DNA of 27,894 nucleotides, from NCBI GenBank assembly GCA_027449585.1, contig DAIDLJ010000009.1, positions 1 to 27,894 of the forward strand. The letters run 5' to 3'. This document shows, piece by piece, positions 7,594 to 14,341 of the stretch (positions are counted from its first letter, which is position 1; every line of letters starts with the position of its first letter). A program made the position numbers and the translations under genes. The DNA comes from Microcaldota archaeon (GTDB lineage: Archaea; Micrarchaeota; Micrarchaeia; Micrarchaeales; CABMGC01). The notes under the pieces were generated by a model. It searched no databases and was not told the DNA's origin. It worked only from the letters and a program-made list of their open reading frames with translations.

Positions 7594-7880
7594 AGGCTAC
7601 TTACATAGTTCACGGCTTCGTGCAGGGGGTTGGATACCGGGCTTACGTCAAGGCGCTAGCTGACAGGCTCGGAATAGGCGGGATAGTTATGAACCAGGCG
7701 GATGGCTCTGTGCTTGTCATAGCAATGGGTGAGGAGGTGGTGCTCAAGAACTTCGAGGCGGGCCTTGACCTCTCGATGAAGTATGGGATACAGGTGCAGC
7801 TCATAGAGAAGCAGTACGAGCCAGACGGGGATAACGCAGCTGAGATAGACTTCAGCACATTTAGCATAGTCAAAGGCTAG
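7590..7880 (+). CDS. acyP: Acylphosphatase
   Basis: A 96-residue protein with the family signature VHGFVQGVGYRAYV (residues 7-20), which includes the phosphate-binding arginine R17. The catalytic asparagine is N35 in MNQADGSV. It hydrolyses acyl phosphates such as 1,3-bisphosphoglycerate or carbamoyl phosphate. Placed next to gap, pgk and tpiA it could limit 1,3-bisphosphoglycerate, but that link is inference. ATG 7590, overlapping the upstream TGA, is chosen. A longer in-frame start at 7545 lies inside the phosphoribosyltransferase and would add 15 residues foreign to the family. The TAG stop shares the palindrome CTAG with the stop of the convergent nuclease gene. Confidence 0.95.
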   Translation: MKATYIVHGFVQGVGYRAYVKALADRLGIGGIVMNQADGSVLVIAMGEEVVLKNFEAGLDLSMKYGIQVQLIEKQYEPDGDNAAEIDFSTFSIVKG

Positions 7881-9190
7881 CTTATCGATTCCGAATCGGC
7901 AAGATTTGGATGCACGACATTATACTTTTCCTTGAGGGCATCCTTTAGCTCCACGGATCTTTCAGGCTCGCCGTGTACCATGAAGATGTTCTTCAAGCCA
8001 TGTATCCTTCCTACAAACGAGAGTATCTGCGCCCTGTCCGCGTGCGCCGAGAGGTGGTACTTCTCTATTGCCATGTTCACCTGGACCTTCCTTCCCTCTA
8101 TGCTTACCTCCTTTGCCCCGCTCTCTATCGCCCTTCCAAGAGTCCCGTCAGCCTGGTATCCGACCAGTATTAACTTGTTGTTAGGATTGCCTGCCATGGC
8201 CTCGATGTATTTGAGCACCGGTCCTCCGGTGAGCATGCCGCTTGTCGTGACCACTATCGCAGGCTCCTCGCCATGCATTATTTTCGATCTCTGCTGCCTG
8301 GTCGTTACATTGTGGAAGTTTATGCTCTTGAACGGATCGTCGTCGTTCATCAGGATCCTCTTCTGGAGCTCATCCCTGCAGTATATGACGTTGTGCCTGT
8401 GTATGCGCATCGCCTTTCCTATCATGCCGTCCATGTATATCTTTGTCTTTGGGAGCAGCCCGGACTTCATGTAATCGTCAAGTATTAGTAGCACCTCCTG
8501 CGCCCTCCCGACGCCAAAGCTTGGTATTATCACCTTGCCGCTCTTGCTTAGCGTCTCCTTTATGCTTGACATCATCGACTCTATGACCTTCTTCTCCGGC
8601 TGGAAGACGTCCTTCTCGCCGCCATAAGTAGACTCCGTTATCAGCGTGCCGGCCCTGAGCCCCTCGGCCTGCGCGGCGTCGAGCAGCTTTGTGGCCCTCA
8701 AGTTGAAGTCTCCGGTGTATAGCAGCGCATGATGGCCGTCGCTTACGTGGACCATCGCGCTTCCGAGTATATGACCTGCGGTGTATAGCCTTATCTTCAG
8801 GCTCTTTATCTCGAACTCCTGGTCGTACTCGACAAGCTTGTTGTGGGTCTGCATCTTCGATATACCATCCTTTGTGACATTGCCCGGATTCGATATGCGC
8901 ATGTAGTCGCTTATCAGGACATTTGTGAGCTCGAACGTAGGCTTTGTGGTATAGACGTATCCTTCGTATCCTGCGGAGAAGATGTGCGGAAGGTATCCGG
9001 AGTGGTCAAGATGTGCGTGGCTTGTGACTATCCCGTCGACCGTCTTTAGCTCATCGTCGGTTATGAGGGGATACTCCGTCTGCTGCCCGAGCTTTATTCC
9101 GGCATCAAGAAGTATCTTGGTGCCTTCGCTCTCCACCATTATGCAGCTGCGCCCCACTTCGTGGGCCGCGCCAAAAAAAGTAAGCTTCAA
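7877..9190 (-). CDS. Beta-CASP metallo-beta-lactamase ribonuclease (aCPSF2-like, no KH domain)
   Basis: A 437-residue beta-CASP nuclease. The zinc ligands form SHAHLDH (H58, H60, D62, H63), and further motifs are AGHILGSA, YTGDFN, SAHAD and VHGEP. The beta-CASP insert with TTSGML lies between. Archaeal aCPSF1 carries N-terminal KH domains and is near 640 residues. This protein starts directly at the lactamase fold (KLTFFGAAHEVG), as the KH-less aCPSF2 family does, a group known for 5'-3' exonuclease and endonuclease activity on RNA. The start is TTG at 9190, overlapping the TGA of the upstream coiled-coil gene. No other start preserves the first strand. It is the last gene of the uL30-uL15-GT4-coiled-coil operon. 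Confidence 0.93.
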   Translation of the reverse strand: MKLTFFGAAHEVGRSCIMVESEGTKILLDAGIKLGQQTEYPLITDDELKTVDGIVTSHAHLDHSGYLPHIFSAGYEGYVYTTKPTFELTNVLISDYMRISNPGNVTKDGISKMQTHNKLVEYDQEFEIKSLKIRLYTAGHILGSAMVHVSDGHHALLYTGDFNLRATKLLDAAQAEGLRAGTLITESTYGGEKDVFQPEKKVIESMMSSIKETLSKSGKVIIPSFGVGRAQEVLLILDDYMKSGLLPKTKIYMDGMIGKAMRIHRHNVIYCRDELQKRILMNDDDPFKSINFHNVTTRQQRSKIMHGEEPAIVVTTSGMLTGGPVLKYIEAMAGNPNNKLILVGYQADGTLGRAIESGAKEVSIEGRKVQVNMAIEKYHLSAHADRAQILSFVGRIHGLKNIFMVHGEPERSVELKDALKEKYNVVHPNLADSESIS

Positions 9191-9918
9191 TTTAGCACCG
9201 ATTCGTCCATGCTGCTGTCTTCATCCTTCTCCTTCTTGTCTTTCATTATCGCCACGTCCGCAAGGCTTACCTCCTGAACCTTCTGCTGATCCCTTGGTCT
9301 TCTGCCTTCGGTCTTCGGCCTGCGCCTTGCCTCTCCTGTCATCGCCCTGAGCGCTGCGTATAACTCGTCAAGCTTCTTGTCTGACTCCTTTATCTTGGCC
9401 TCTGACTCCTCTATCCTCTTCGTAAGGTCCGTTATGTCCTTATTTATGAACTCGAGCTTCTTCCTGAGCCTAAAGCTCTTTAGCGCGTGCTCGAGCTCCT
9501 CGTCTATCGCGGCCTTCTTCCTTATAAGGTCCCTTTCGGCCTCTAGCGTGAAGGCCTCGGTCGCTATCCTGAACTCTATCTGCTCCTTCCTCCGCCTAAG
9601 GAAGCCTATATTCTTAGTATTGGACTTGCTTATCTCTGATAATTGTGATATTGCCGCCTTATCGGCTACCTTGTAGGAGAGCCTGTTCCTTGCGAATTTC
9701 GCATCGCGTATGAATCCGAACCTCCTCTGCCTCTCCTCTTCTATAAGCTTCTTTTGCTGCTCCTCCTTGCTCAGTGGCGCGGCAGGCGCCTTTGCAGCAG
9801 CTGTTGTGGCTACTGCTGTCGCCGTTGCTGGTTTCTGCGCAGCTACCTTCTTTACCTCTGCAGCAGGACTGGTAGCCTCTGCCGCCTTGACTTCCGCCGC
9901 TGCGTTATTCTCGCTCAG
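9187..9918 (-). CDS. Coiled-coil protein, COG1340-like, without a standard start codon
   Basis: Translating the minus strand gives 243 sense codons ending in TGA, which overlaps the TTG start of the nuclease gene. After an Ala/Pro/Lys-rich linker (about residues 1-50), residues 50-195 are charged heptad-like helices including RRFGFIRDAKF, LRRRKEQIEFRIATEAFTL and LEFINKDITDLTKRIEE. The tail is basic, then acidic. IEFRIATEAFTLEAERDLI resembles the conserved centre of archaeal COG1340 coiled-coil proteins. No ATG, GTG or TTG occurs before residue 193 (ATG at 9342). The frame is continuous with the upstream glycosyltransferase across its TAG stop. CTG at 9918, with a Shine-Dalgarno-like GGCGAT four bases before it, is the most plausible initiator. 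Codon choice and operon position argue for a real gene. Function is unknown, possibly a partner of the nuclease. Confidence 0.75.
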   Translation of the reverse strand: MSENNAAAEVKAAEATSPAAEVKKVAAQKPATATAVATTAAAKAPAAPLSKEEQQKKLIEEERQRRFGFIRDAKFARNRLSYKVADKAAISQLSEISKSNTKNIGFLRRRKEQIEFRIATEAFTLEAERDLIRKKAAIDEELEHALKSFRLRKKLEFINKDITDLTKRIEESEAKIKESDKKLDELYAALRAMTGEARRRPKTEGRRPRDQQKVQEVSLADVAIMKDKKEKDEDSSMDESVLN

Positions 9919-9933
9919 TAAATCGCCTTGTTC

Positions 9934-11091
9934 CTACAGGACTGAATAATAAACATCCAATAGCCTGTCAGTCACTTTCTCTTTTGAAAACTCTGACGCC
10001 GTCCTTACGGCCTCGTGTTTATAATGTCCAGTATTATTTAAAACCTTTTCTATTTTTTTGGCGCAGTCGGTATAATCTCCGGGCTTGAATTTCTCGCCGT
10101 TCTTTCCATTGACGACCATCTCGCTTATTGCAAGATAGTCCGCTCCGACAACCGGCTTGCCTGTCGCCATTGCCTCGAGCAGAACTACTCCCTGCGTCTC
10201 GAATGTTGAGGGAAGGCAAAAGACATCTGCCGCGGCGTAGAGCCTAGGCAGCTCCTTCCTCCCGACAAAGCCTATGAACATGGTCCTCTCCATTATGCCA
10301 AGCTTCCTTGCCAGGGACTTGTAGTGGTTCTCTGCCGGTCCTGTGCCCCCGACAACAAGGACAAGGTTCCTGTCCTTTGCCATCAGTATCCTTGCGGCCT
10401 TGAACAGCACCTCTATCTTCTTCTCCCTGCTGAGCCTTCCCAGATACAGGACCATCTTCTGCCTTGGCTTTATTCCAAGGGACTTCCTCATGCGCGATCC
10501 GCTCACGCGGGTATTGAACCTTGAGAGGTCTATCGCATTGGGTATCGTCTCCACATTGGATATACCGTACCTTCTTAGCATCTTGTTTATCGACTCGGAA
10601 GGCGCTATGACGCGGTCGCATCTGTTGTAGAAGAACTTTGTGTAGCGCAGCACGGATGATGTTGCGAATCTCTTGAGATGCTTGTTCTTTGGATAATACG
10701 CATCCACTATCGGCTTGTTGGTTATGAGCGTGTGGAAGGAGCTGATGAGCGGCTTATTGAGGAGCTTGGAGGCCATCAGGCCGGCAAAGCCCATCACCAT
10801 GGGCGTCTGAGCGTGTATTAGATCTATCTTGAGCTCGTTGAGCTTTATCACGGAGTTGTAGGGAAAGAGGGCGACATTGTACTGGGGATAGGGCCGAAAC
10901 TTTAGCCCGGTATAGAGGAAGACGTCCTTGCGCCCGTATTTTTTCTTGTTCTTGGAGTCTGCGCTCGCAAAGATGTAGACCTTGTGCCCGCGCTTCTCAA
11001 GCTCATCCTTGAATGTGAGTATGGATGTAACTACGCCATCAACGCCTGGGAGATATGCGTCTGTATAGAACGCTATGTTTAGGTTTTTCAT
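9934..11091 (-). CDS. GT4-family glycosyltransferase
   Basis: A 385-residue GT-B enzyme of family GT4. The N-terminal domain opens with FYTDAYLPGVDGV, the acceptor-side glycine loop. The C-terminal domain has YLGRLSREKKIE and GGTGPAE, and the EX7E donor motif E298-E306 lies in STFETQGVVLLEAMA. Close relatives transfer sugars from nucleotide-sugar donors to lipids (glycolipid or PI-mannoside type). In an archaeon this would act on membrane lipid or a surface glycan at the inner face of the membrane; the acceptor is not known. The ATG lies seven bases after the uL15 stop, so it is transcribed with the ribosomal genes. The TAG stop is in the same frame as the following coiled-coil gene. Confidence 0.92.
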   Translation of the reverse strand: MKNLNIAFYTDAYLPGVDGVVTSILTFKDELEKRGHKVYIFASADSKNKKKYGRKDVFLYTGLKFRPYPQYNVALFPYNSVIKLNELKIDLIHAQTPMVMGFAGLMASKLLNKPLISSFHTLITNKPIVDAYYPKNKHLKRFATSSVLRYTKFFYNRCDRVIAPSESINKMLRRYGISNVETIPNAIDLSRFNTRVSGSRMRKSLGIKPRQKMVLYLGRLSREKKIEVLFKAARILMAKDRNLVLVVGGTGPAENHYKSLARKLGIMERTMFIGFVGRKELPRLYAAADVFCLPSTFETQGVVLLEAMATGKPVVGADYLAISEMVVNGKNGEKFKPGDYTDCAKKIEKVLNNTGHYKHEAVRTASEFSKEKVTDRLLDVYYSVL

Positions 11092-11098
11092 TCCTACA

Positions 11099-11485
11099 CT
11101 ACAGAGGAGTGGCTTGACCTCCGGCTTGCTTTATCCTTTCCATCGCCTTCTTTGAGAATCCGCTGGCCTTTACGTTTATAGGCTTTGTAAGCAAACCGCC
11201 GCCCAGAACCTTGTAGCCCCTTAACTCTACTTCGTTCTTCTCCTGAGCGGCCTTTGAAACATCAGTTAGATTTATCACGTTGAGTTTTGAACTGTTAAGC
11301 GGGCTAAAGCCCTTCTTGTGCATCCTCTCTCTTTCGTACTTTACTATCCTTGTGAACTTGTGCTTCTTTCCTGCCCTTCCTACTCCTCCTCTGCTTCCGG
11401 ATCCCCTCCTGTTCTTTATGTTTCCGGCACCCCATCTCCTTGCGCCGAGGAATTTTCTGCTGCGTTTCTTCTGCCTTAATACCAT
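11099..11485 (-). CDS. rpl15: Large-subunit ribosomal protein uL15
   Basis: A 128-residue basic protein. The N-terminus (MVLRQKKRSRKFLGARRWG) leads into a Gly/Arg-rich extension (GSGSRGGVGRAG) that threads into the large subunit. The C-terminal fold includes VELRGYKVLGGGLLTKPINVKA and the Gly-rich end, all as in archaeal/eukaryotic L15 (L27a). The order uL30-uL15 is that of the archaeal spc operon, but secY, which usually follows, is replaced here by a glycosyltransferase. The gap to uL30 is 27 bases. Confidence 0.96.
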   Translation of the reverse strand: MVLRQKKRSRKFLGARRWGAGNIKNRRGSGSRGGVGRAGKKHKFTRIVKYERERMHKKGFSPLNSSKLNVINLTDVSKAAQEKNEVELRGYKVLGGGLLTKPINVKASGFSKKAMERIKQAGGQATPL

Positions 11486-11512
11486 ATAATCATTCTATTG
11501 ATTCTATTACTA

Positions 11513-11938
11513 TTATACCATCCTGCTGAGCAATGCGTTTATGGCCTCGCCCCTGTATCCAAGCGATCCTCCGTTTGAGAAGCTCAGCTTTGTATCTTCC
11601 CATCCATGCTTTGGAGGCTTGAGCCTTATTGGAAGCCCAAGCACCTCCTTTGCCTTCTTTGAGCCTGAAGTGAGCGCATCGATGTCAGCCTTCGAGGGCT
11701 TTACTCCCTTCCTGACCAGGAGCCTCTCCAGAGTCTGCGGATTTATGACTCCGAACGTGACGAAGTCGTTGCACTTCTTTATCATTCCAAGGTTTGATGC
11801 TGTGCCGAATACCAGAGCGGCGCTGTTCACTCTTGGGACATTTAGCCTTGAGAGCGTCTCGTTTATGTTCTTCCTAACTCCTATCTTTCCGCGCACTCGG
11901 ACTACTGCCACAAGTTTATTGTCAAGATCTGACTTCAT
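11513..11938 (-). CDS. rpl30: Large-subunit ribosomal protein uL30
   Basis: A 141-residue L30/L7 family protein. LVAVVRVRGKIGVRKNINETL is the first strand-helix of the ferredoxin-like fold (quoted in part). NDFVTFGVINPQTLERLLVR and the C-terminal PIRLKPPKHGWED extension are of archaeal length, longer than the bacterial 60-residue form. It is the first gene of a five-gene operon: uL30, uL15, GT4 glycosyltransferase, coiled-coil protein, beta-CASP nuclease. A TATA-like aaatagata (minus strand, about 11961-11969) lies some 27 bases upstream of the ATG, with a weak GAAGGT ribosome site between them. Confidence 0.95.
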   Translation of the reverse strand: MKSDLDNKLVAVVRVRGKIGVRKNINETLSRLNVPRVNSAALVFGTASNLGMIKKCNDFVTFGVINPQTLERLLVRKGVKPSKADIDALTSGSKKAKEVLGLPIRLKPPKHGWEDTKLSFSNGGSLGYRGEAINALLSRMV

Positions 11939-12048
11939 AAATTAGACCTTCTAAATCATTATCTATTTGGTTCAAAACCTTTTTTAACATTACTGAAGTG
12001 CTGTCCTGCCTTCAATTGATGAAACTCGATATCTGTAAGCCCAGAAAG

Positions 12049-12064
12049 GTTTAAATTATAATAA
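12049..12064 (+). promoter_or_regulatory. Promoter (BRE/TATA) of the membrane protein-pheS-pheT operon
   Basis: The purine-rich gaaagg followed by tttaaattataata is a good archaeal BRE plus TATA. It would start transcription near 12080, about 20 bases before ATG 12100. The 161-base divergent gap (11939-12099) also holds the uL30 promoter and no gene. Confidence 0.5.
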
Positions 12065-12099
12065 CGGTAGTAAAGTATATTCGACTAAAAGATGGGTTT

Positions 12100-12867
12100 A
12101 TGCGAAGGTTGCTCCTGTATCTAATACCGTTAATACTACTATCAACTAACGTGTTCGCCTTCATGAACGTCACCTATCTCAACACCACGGTGATACTCAA
12201 CAAGAGCAGCTCGGCAGAGGTTGTAGAGAACCTGTTTGTAAACATAAGCAACAGCTCCATACAGCAGTACCTGCTTGACAGGCAGTCGATAAACCTGACG
12301 CTAACGCAGTGGATATCGGTCCTGCATACCAATCTTCTCATACAGCACGTCTTCAACCCCAACTCCAGCATATCCGGCTTCACGCTTCTTCCCGGCCCCA
12401 TAATAAACAATTACGGAGGGGAGGGGGCGCATGCGATAATAACAATGAGATACGTATCAAAGAACGTTACTACGGAGCAGAACATAGGGCCTAGGAAATT
12501 CCTCTACACATTCGACAGCTCTGCGCTCAACTTCGAGCACGTGGGCAGTGGCGAGGCACTGCCTCAGAACGCAAGATTCAACATAATAATACCGCAGGGC
12601 ACCAAGCTCGTCTCGATATATCCGGAGCCCGATTACCCTTATCCGAACTTTTTGGGCAACTATGGCAACGCAACATCATTCTCATGGTATGAGGGCGAGC
12701 CGCTATCGGCATTCTCGTTCTCATATCTCTCTACTGAATCGTTGCAGCAGGAAGTTACGCGGTACTTTGTAGACCTCTACGGGAACTTCACGCAGCAGAT
12801 ATACCTGCTCCTCATAATACTCGTAAGCATATTCCTTGTCTACGTTTACGTCAAGGTATTTGCATAA
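12100..12867 (+). CDS. Secreted, C-terminally membrane-anchored protein of unknown function
   Basis: A 255-residue protein with a clear signal peptide (MRRLLLYLIPLILLSTNVFA). A roughly 200-residue extracytoplasmic domain has about ten N-X-S/T sequons, and a C-terminal transmembrane helix (IYLLLIILVSIFLVYVYVKV) ends the protein. The exterior domain looks all-beta, with no catalytic motif I can recognise. No family is assigned. Its TAA stop overlaps the pheS ATG (TAATG), so it is the promoter-proximal gene of a pheS-pheT operon. Such a pairing of an envelope protein with an aminoacyl-tRNA synthetase most likely reflects shared expression and not shared function. Confidence 0.85.
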   Translation: MRRLLLYLIPLILLSTNVFAFMNVTYLNTTVILNKSSSAEVVENLFVNISNSSIQQYLLDRQSINLTLTQWISVLHTNLLIQHVFNPNSSISGFTLLPGPIINNYGGEGAHAIITMRYVSKNVTTEQNIGPRKFLYTFDSSALNFEHVGSGEALPQNARFNIIIPQGTKLVSIYPEPDYPYPNFLGNYGNATSFSWYEGEPLSAFSFSYLSTESLQQEVTRYFVDLYGNFTQQIYLLLIILVSIFLVYVYVKVFA

Positions 12868-14339
12868 TGGTGCCTTTATTGCACAAATATGAAATTTTGG
12901 TATTGGAGGTCCTGAAGAGACTGCATACTGCAAGTCTTGAGAGGCTTTGCGCCGAATCTGGACTGGGAAAGGACGAGGCAATGTGGGCGCTACAGAACCT
13001 CTCGGATGCTGGAATAGTTGAATTAAGGCACCAGGAGCGCGAGAGGATAACTATAAGCGATGAGGGAGTGGAGTATGCAAAGCACGGGCTTCCTGAAGAG
13101 CAGCTGCTTAAGGAGCTAGATGGAAAGCAGATAAAGGTCTCAAGCCTGGGAGAGAAGGAGAGGATAGGGCTGCAATGGTCCAAGAAGCTCGGACTCGTCG
13201 ACATTCAGAATGGAGAGCTAAGGATGACTGATAAGGGAAAGGCTGCTGCAAACAAGGGATTCGATTCCGCAAGGGCGCTAAAGGAGATTTACGAAGGGAA
13301 GGGAGGAACGGCGCACAAGAGCATACTTGAGGAGCTCTCAAGAAGAAAGCTCATAGAGGTTGAAAGGAGAAGAGAGGTAAGCGAAGTCGCAATAACCCAG
13401 AAGGGAAAGGCCGCTGAAATGAAAGCGTCTGAATCTATAGATCAGGTGGACAGGGGAGTAATTGCAAATGAGTCATGGAAATCGATGGGCTTCAAGAGTT
13501 ATGACGTTAACGTTAAAGTTGAGAGGCGCGTGCCTGCGCTTAAGCATCCGCTCAAGAGGCTAATAGACAGGATAAAGGACGCCTATGTTAGCATGGGATA
13601 CCAGGAGGTCTCAGGGCCTGCGGTCGAATCATCATTCTGGGTCTTCGACTCCCTCTTCGTGCCGCAGGACCATCCGGCAAGGGATGCGCAGGACACATTC
13701 TACATATCGAACCTTGACAGGGCGGAGCTCTCGAAAATTCCCCATGTTAGAACTGTAAGGAAGGCGCACGTCAAGGGATGGCATGCGAAGTGGAAGGAAG
13801 ACGTTGCAAGGCAGATGCTCTTAAGGACGCACACGACAAGCGTATCGTCCAGATACGTCTATAACATAGTCAACGGGCTCAAGACTGACCCGGATAAGTA
13901 CACTCTGCCGATCAAGCTCTTCTCTGTCGGGAGGGTCTTTAGGAATGAGACCGTGGATTACAGGCATCTTGCGGACTTCTACCAGCACGACGGAGTGATA
14001 ATAGGAAAGGACCTGACATTATCAAACCTCTTCGATGAGCTCACGAAGATCTACGCGTTCCTTGGCATAAAGATAAAGTTCAAGCCCTCGTACTTCCCGT
14101 TCGTGGAGCCCGGAGTGGAGTACTTTGCATATCATGAGGAGAGGAAGGAGTGGATAGAGGTCGGGGGGGCGGGCATGTTCAGGGAGGAGATAACAGGGGT
14201 CAAGAGGAGTAAGCTCTCCGTGCTTGCCTGGGGTCCTGGGATAGATAGGACGCTACTGATAAAGGATTCGAGCATATCCAACATATCCGAGCTCTACAAC
14301 AACGGGATAGGCTGGCTCAGAAGCAGGAGGGAGGTTTGA
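12867..14339 (+). CDS. pheS: Phenylalanyl-tRNA synthetase alpha subunit
   Basis: The catalytic subunit of the (alpha-beta)2 enzyme that charges tRNA-Phe. 490 residues, the archaeal/eukaryotic length. Two winged-helix-like repeats occupy about residues 1-185 and replace the bacterial coiled-coil tRNA-binding arm. The class II core follows from about 225: FVPQDHPARDAQDTFY (264-279), the motif 2 region with LLRTHTTSVSSRY and GRVFRNETVDYRHLADFYQ, and the motif 3 region with VGGAGMFREE and AWGPGIDRTLL. The ATG overlaps the stop of the membrane protein gene. The pheT start follows immediately, and a GGAGG ribosome site for it lies within the end of this gene. A tRNA-Phe gene lies about 10 kb away. 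Confidence 0.97.
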   Translation: MVPLLHKYEILVLEVLKRLHTASLERLCAESGLGKDEAMWALQNLSDAGIVELRHQERERITISDEGVEYAKHGLPEEQLLKELDGKQIKVSSLGEKERIGLQWSKKLGLVDIQNGELRMTDKGKAAANKGFDSARALKEIYEGKGGTAHKSILEELSRRKLIEVERRREVSEVAITQKGKAAEMKASESIDQVDRGVIANESWKSMGFKSYDVNVKVERRVPALKHPLKRLIDRIKDAYVSMGYQEVSGPAVESSFWVFDSLFVPQDHPARDAQDTFYISNLDRAELSKIPHVRTVRKAHVKGWHAKWKEDVARQMLLRTHTTSVSSRYVYNIVNGLKTDPDKYTLPIKLFSVGRVFRNETVDYRHLADFYQHDGVIIGKDLTLSNLFDELTKIYAFLGIKIKFKPSYFPFVEPGVEYFAYHEERKEWIEVGGAGMFREEITGVKRSKLSVLAWGPGIDRTLLIKDSSISNISELYNNGIGWLRSRREV

Positions 14340-14341
14340 GG

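Noticed and set aside
9934..9936. TAG as a sense codon (pyrrolysine-like) to fuse GT4 with the coiled-coil protein
   Set aside because: TAG ends pgk, acyP, the nuclease, uL15, PP2C and other genes in the window, and no Pyl genes are seen. Occasional readthrough remains possible and is noted as a hypothesis.
9377..9949. Plus-strand open frames (9377-9676 and 9710-9949) of 99 and 79 codons
   Set aside because: They are the antisense of the coiled-coil gene; their Ser/Ala/Phe-rich composition is what the reverse of Lys/Glu/Ala-rich helices gives.
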